From assembly GCA_963930655.1 (NCBI GenBank), contig OZ005621.1, positions 5,257,001 to 5,321,000 of the forward strand: 64,000 bases of DNA, written 5' to 3'. Source of the stretch: Myrica gale. Taxonomy: Eukaryota > Streptophyta > Magnoliopsida > Fagales > Myricaceae. The position numbers and the translations under genes were made by a program. Of this stretch, positions 58,359-64,000 are shown piece by piece. The notes under the pieces were generated by a model that did not search any database, had not been told where the DNA came from, and saw nothing but the letters and a program-made list of their open reading frames with translations. Each line of letters begins with the position of its first letter. Position 1 is the first letter of the stretch.

Positions 58359-59174
58359 TCTCTCTCTCTCTCTCTCTCTCGCTCGCTCTGATCTCTGAAT
58401 AACTCTACCTCGTCTGACATTCCAACGTTTATAATTACGGAAGGGGGGAACTGCAAAAAAAAAAAAACGGGGGTAGGTTTGGGAACTGCCACCGACGTCG
58501 TTTTGGGTAATGTTTTCGTTCGCCCGAACGATCCCTTCGAATTCAAGGTCGGACTTCGGAGGAAACGAGACGACGTAGTATTGCCTTACTTCTGGCACTT
58601 AAACTAAATTGCCTGGGATTTTTTTAGGAAGATTCATATTCAGCCAAAATTGTTCTTTTCCAAACATCATCAGATCCAGAACACAAGGAAAATTGGGAAC
58701 GATCAATGCCAAATCCAATGGGCAGGTTAATGATTAACATAATATATAACTTGAATAGTTTAGGATCAATCCTTCTTGTCTCTTTGACGCACTTTCTCCA
58801 ATCAATTGCAGCATACAGATATTACAAGTGCTATGCTCCCCATTAAAAATTATATCTTAAAAGCAGCACCATAACGTAAGTGATAATAATATGGACAGGG
58901 GGGGGGGGAGATGAACAAATTTTGGGAGAGAATCAAATCCTCTCGATCTACAGCCTCTTTCTTCAGCCTAAAATCCTAAAAAAACAGGTGTCAAAGCAAG
59001 AGGCCAATCCAATTGCCAATCGAATTTTTTATATATCAGGCGAACCGAGATCCAGTCATCGTGTAAACTAATGGAGACTCTACGAAACAGTTGGGCAAGC
59101 TGATGGTGCCCACAAACATCTGGAAGTCCAAAAGACTGCACAAATCATCCTGTGTCGTCGGTCATTGAATTGAA
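58359..59174. other. Spacer between the lysine-rich gene and the SNF4-type gene
   Basis: On the minus strand this is the promoter and leader of the lysine-rich gene, with a GA/CT run at 58360-58383, and the 3' UTR of the SNF4-type gene. A poly(G) run lies near 58900. No other gene is supported. Confidence 0.5.
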
Positions 59175-62100
59175 TTAGCCAAGCAAGAACTTGAAAATGT
59201 CACTGAGTGAAACAATGCCTTCCACGCGCTTGCTGCCAGCCTCCACAACGACAAGCCGCCTGACACCTGAAACACGCAACATTTGAGACAGCAGTTAATT
59301 CCATGTTAGAAATTTAAAGAGGGAGACACCCGAACACTTTGACAGAACTAAGTACAAGCCAAATTTTGTGGAGAGCAAAAGGCTCTAATGCCACCTATGA
59401 ACCACTGATAAAAGATGGTTAACCCTTAATGTTTAAGTCTGAGACCCAACAAGATTTGACTTGTACTTAGTTCTGTATATCTAACTCCAGAATAAGGAAT
59501 GTTCCTCAGCAGGTTGGGGGAATAAGCGAGGAACTCATCTGATAACAAACTAACAGAGAAAATGCATATCGCGTCACTGTATCTATTTGTCTTATACAGC
59601 GTTATGCTGTGATTGCTACACTAGAAAGGAAATGCTATTATAGACCATGACAGATATAGGAGTAGTTTTTGCCACTTCTCTGCTGAAGCAGCACTTTTAA
59701 CAAAAAATGGACAACATATATCATAGTTTTCATCCAGTGCTGATTGTTAATCCACCATGATATATTATCTTGAATCTTTGGAACCAAAACACTAGAACCT
59801 AAAAACTGTTATACTATTTCAATTATATCCTATTTGGAATATGCTCGCGGAGCTTATACATACAACTAAGAATCCTGTATCAATGCATTACTGCACAAGG
59901 ATAATAAAATTTCCTCTTCAACTCTTTAGCGAACAGCAAGGGAGAGCATCCTTCAGAGGTCTAATCTTTAGTTAAATAGAGGACATGCTTCACATAAAAA
60001 ACTGGTAACAAAATAAGCTTTACCTGGGTCTGCCAATCGCTCCATTACTTTATGCAGCGAATCAGAGCGCAAACACATCTGACATCTTTGACTTCTCAGC
60101 TCATAAGGAGAGTAGGAATCTTGTCCCAACTGCAATGCCTGGAGAGAGAGAGAGAGGGAGAGAGAGAGAGCACCCAGAGGCAGAAATGTAAAAAATGATG
60201 TAGCATGTTATTTGATTAGCAACAGAAGCAAATGGAATTGACGCTTAATTGGGTAGAAATGTAAATGAAATCATCAGTAAAATCTAAAGGAAAATATTGT
60301 TTTTAACTAGCAAAAAATGATTCTGCACCCAAAGCTATTCCCTTTGGCAGATTGGTGTTTTTTGTGTAAGGGTGACGGGGAGTCTGTCAACCACGTGTTA
60401 TTACATTGTCCGGTGGCGAGAGGTCTTTGGCAGCACGTCTTTTGTATGCTGAATCTCATTGGGTAATGCCGGAAAGGGTGGCTGATGTCCTACTTTGTTG
60501 GAATAGGAAGTTCAGGGATCCTCTTGCTAAGGCTATTTGGAAGAGGATCCCCTCATGCATTTGGTGGTGTATTTGGAGGGAGAGTAATGGTAGATGTTTT
60601 GAGGATTCGACTGTGTCGTTGGAGAGGTTGCAGGGGACATTGACATTCTCACTATTTTCCTGGGCTAATGCTATGTTGGGGGGGCCCTTTCTTAGATTTT
60701 TTCACTTCATTAGTTTCTTTGTTTGTTTCCTTTAAGCACAACCTTTGTACTGCTCTTTTTTCTTCTGTGATTTAATGAAATGGCTTCTTACTTATCAAAA
60801 AATAATAATTCTAGATCTATTGGTACACTAACTTGAGAATCAATTCTTCCACAGAAATTGTAAAAATGTTGTCAATGAGCTCATTGCAACAACGAATCGG
60901 CATCCATTAGATGTAGCATGCCCACGGCCGAATTTTTGTTTTCTACTTAAATGTGTGTTTAAGTACAATTAAGCAAGTCAGGAACATACATCCTATGAAT
61001 GTTATATATAAATTGTCCTAGGTTCAACTCTTGCTGTTCTCAATTTTGATAACAAGAAAAATTTAGACTTCAAAACTCTATCAGCTCAGTCAAGAAGTTT
61101 TGACCAAGTTTCAACAGCAAGCTCCAATCAAGAAAGAACCTGACAGGTATAGGCTGCGGGTCACCACTATGTCAGATTAGGGGGTGAGCTTGTGATTTTA
61201 TTGGTTCCATAATTATCGGCCAAAACTTTTTGGACTGACGGGGTCCAAAGTTTCTGTAAGGTCCTTGGTTCAAGACTTGCTGACCCCTTGTTCTGTTGTT
61301 TCAGTTTCTATTTAGATGTTTATTTCTGTTTCCATTCTAAATGTGCAAAGCCCACTTTTGGGTTCATTGTTACTGTGTGGACTGCAAGTGAGGGGTTGTT
61401 AGAATTCTTAAGATTTGGAGATGATGAGCTGTAATTTACCACTGCCCTGCCAGTTGCACCAGCCTGGATCTAGTAACTAGACATAGAATGTCTCCTGCAA
61501 GAATGCAGCCATATGCATCACTTGCTTCCACTTTCCCCACAACTTGAATGAACGGAAAAACTTGATCATACCACCCTTCCATTCAATGTTCGGCAGCCTA
61601 ATCTAGGACTAAGCCAATCTCCCTCCCCCCGAAAAACACAAAAAAGAAGAAAGAAAGAAAGAAACCAAACCAAGGCCACCGCCACCAATACATGCTATCT
61701 TATCCTACACCTTTCCCTCACAACTCCAAGATTCCAAACTCTTCTTTCGTACAGACTATATCCAACTGTGAACTATGAGCTCTGTCTAGAAATGCAACAA
61801 CTAAAATATCCTTGAACATTGAAAGGAGTGCATCATGGATCCAACTTCCTCATACCTCTAGAAACCCCTCAAACTGGAGCTAAGTATACTTCTCAGACTA
61901 GACCTAGCCTCTAAAGCTCTTCAATACAGTAAAGCAAGGTGATATATTGCGAAGGTGATCATTTTGCAAAAAATAATTTATATGTATCTGTACATTACTA
62001 TATCTCAGTCATTATTGATATATGAAGAAATCCACCAAGTCCCAACAGTAAATCAGTGTCATCAATTAGCTTTAGCTGAAATATGGCATTTCTAACATGC

Positions 62101-63913
62101 TAACGAAGAGAACCATTAATTGACAGCAGATTCACAAATTCCACTCCACAATTGATGTGTAAAAGACAGATGATCACAAGGAAAAGTTACAGCCCTTACC
62201 TGATGGATTGTGATTTCTTCAAGATTAATGTGTGTATAAGCTTTGTCTTTAGCCAAAGCTGTTATGTCACTGTCAAAACCGTAAAAAGTAATGAGCAAAT
62301 ATCCTTCACAAACAAAGAAAAGGTAGCTAAGAATTACTTATAATGAGTTAGAAGCACACCCTTTCCGAACAAATAATGAGACTTATACGTAATGTACTAA
62401 CCTCCGGCAATATATATCCAGTAGTGAGTCATTGTCATCAACTATAGGTATTGAACTGACTTGAGCTGCAAAAGCACAGGACAAATGAAAATTATGACAA
62501 ATGCAAAAGTATCATTTAGCAAATATATGGCTACAAGAACCAGAGATGCAATTGCTTCAACCAGTAACTCTCTCGGTATCTTATAAAGGACTCGGGATAA
62601 AACACCACCTTCATCAAGGATTCGCTTAATAAGAGAAAGAAGATGTACTGCTCTCATTGTGTGGGCAATAACCCCAATGAATCTCGAATGAACCAGACTA
62701 AGTACAGCTACCGATAGTTATTACCCAGTCATATTTCTCCTCATCTTTGCTATCTAATTACAAGTAAGCCATCTTATATCTATTTGCAATAGCACATCTC
62801 TTGTAGAAAATTGCGAATGAAGTGGTTTTTACAATCCCCATGAATTAAGCTAATTGTTTTGCATTTAAAATCCATATATCACTGACTACAAAGAATACAT
62901 ATATCATTAACCATCACTTTACTTTCTGCAAATTCGAACAAAATATACTTCAGTCTATCCCCCTCACTAGTGTGCTAGAAAACCATCACTAGCAGTAATA
63001 ACATGACAGTCGCAAATGAAAAGTCCCACAAAAGATATTTTGCAACAAGTGCAGGAGACATATACACCACGGGCAAGGCGTCAAAGAAAATAGTTTGTCC
63101 TCCAGAAATGTCACTAATTCTATTCCACTATGAAGTTTCCACAAAGTAATTTAAAAACTACTCAATTTCTGTAATTATTTGTTCAACATATATACAATTT
63201 CCAAAAACTTCATTACCATCTACATGCACGTTCATACCAGCATAAATAATTTATATGCACTTGTCTAACATGATATATTATCACACGTATATACATAAAA
63301 TTCAGTAACCCAACGTTCTACATTCATGCATCCTGATGCATGCAAGTTATATTCACCCGAGAGATTGATGCATCAACACATAAAGTTATACATGCACATA
63401 TATAAGTCCACGTGATATATTGATGTGTGCATGTTATATTCACCCAATAGATACAAATACATTTACAGACTATCTAAGGAATAAGAATACCTTGAACTAA
63501 CAGATTTAATGCTGAACTAAGAGTAGCGCCTGGTCTCAACATTGCCAATGATCGCCGATTTGATTCTCCAATTTTTGGAGCCCATGTACCCACAGGAATT
63601 GCACAAATTGGCAGTTGTAGTATAGGCAATGTGCTTGCACAATGTCTAAAATATCGGCAAATACCTGAAAATTGAAATCCAGAGGTTTAATATCGCTCCA
63701 TGGATCATCAGTTAGCAAGCTAGCTTGAATCATGAATCCTTATTTAGGAAGCTAGTTGAAAAGCTTACATTTCAGAATTCCAGCCAGTGATGCAAGATGT
63801 AATAACTGAGGAAATGACCCATCCTCAGAAGATGAAATGATAATGGGAACCGTAGCCACCTCATTTTGCAGAATCTTGAGAGCAACATCTTTCAAATTAT
63901 CGTAGGGACCAGC
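59175..63913 (-). CDS. SNF4: SNF4-type SnRK1 gamma (beta-gamma) subunit, 3' part
   Basis: Six exons in coding order: 63769-63913, 63491-63664, 62402-62465, 62200-62269, 60024-60138 and 59175-59266. They give the last 219 residues with consistent phases and GT-AG introns. They cover the final two CBS repeats and the linker before them: [73 protein letters not shown] and [29 protein letters not shown]. The protein is the energy-sensing, adenylate-type CBS subunit that activates the SnRK1 kinase. In plants the KIN-beta-gamma form also has an N-terminal glycogen-binding domain, which would lie beyond the right edge, together with the promoter. Intron 5 contains a LINE fragment (60330-60795) and a GA-rich run whose complement is the polypyrimidine tract of its acceptor at 60139. 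Confidence 0.92.
60330..60795 (+). mobile_element. 5'-truncated LINE fragment in an SNF4 intron, antisense to the gene
   Basis: The plus strand encodes, with frameshifts and stops, the zf-RVT end of a [23 protein letters not shown]-like, [17 protein letters not shown] and [16 protein letters not shown]. The 3' UTR (tgtactgctc) and terminal ttatcaaaaaa tail follow. The short open frame at 60406-60735 is this LINE, not a host gene. Possible target duplication around aaaaaatgattct (about 60313) is weak. Confidence 0.82.
60796..62199. other. Intron sequence of the SNF4-type gene
   Basis: Continuation of the intron between exons 62200-62269 and 60024-60138. No further exon, RNA gene or bounded transposon was recognised. 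Confidence 0.5.
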
Positions 63914-64000
63914 CTGCATTAACAAACATTGTGGCCGATGGACAACAGTCAGATATGCTAAATACTGCAGAAAGGCACAATCTTTAAGAGATCTCAGAGA
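63914..64000 (-). other. SNF4 intron running off the right edge
   Basis: The exon starting at 63913 has a clear acceptor (ctgcag-like on the minus strand). The remaining bases look intronic. The next upstream exon is outside the window. Confidence 0.5.

Overview
This is plant nuclear DNA, most likely from a woody eudicot (the lineage is inference). Coding exons are short and separated by AT-rich GT-AG introns, the protein families are plant ones, and much of the rest is LINE, SINE, hAT, Mutator-type and PIF-type transposon DNA. There are no operons, CRISPR arrays or recognisable tRNA/rRNA genes. Exon models were assembled by eye from splice signals, reading phase and remembered family alignments; no search was run.

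Layout. 1-3.7 kb: foldback-element remnant and upstream DNA. 3.8-4.8 kb (+): single-exon AP2/ERF factor of the ERF086/PUCHI-LEP type. 6.9-12.5 kb (-): seven-exon CCCH zinc-finger gene like Arabidopsis C3H58; this gene pair is also adjacent in Arabidopsis. 13-17.8 kb: MITEs with 9-bp target duplications, one carrying a tRNA-type SINE. 17.8-21.0 kb: a candidate Pack-hAT element holding a collapsed copy of an MRH1/MDIS2-type LRR receptor-kinase gene. 23.2-27.5 kb (+): tandem mTERF pair, the second frameshifted. 30.2-46.8 kb (+): a 19-exon ALWAYS EARLY (LIN-9 type) gene with three predicted GC-AG introns and introns holding LINE and MITE insertions. 49.0-58.4 kb (-): a 143-residue gene with a lysine-rich tail, whose second intron (8.45 kb) holds two or more LINEs, several hAT elements and a further retroposon. 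59.2 kb to the right edge (-): 3' part of an SNF4-type SnRK1 gamma subunit gene.

The host genes do not form one pathway: two transcription or RNA regulators (ERF, CCCH), organelle mTERFs, a MuvB/DREAM cell-cycle subunit (ALY) and an energy sensor (SNF4). The most distinctive content is structural: gene capture by a hAT element, an ORF1-only LINE, nested insertions that can be ordered in time from their target duplications, and the GC-AG introns of ALY.
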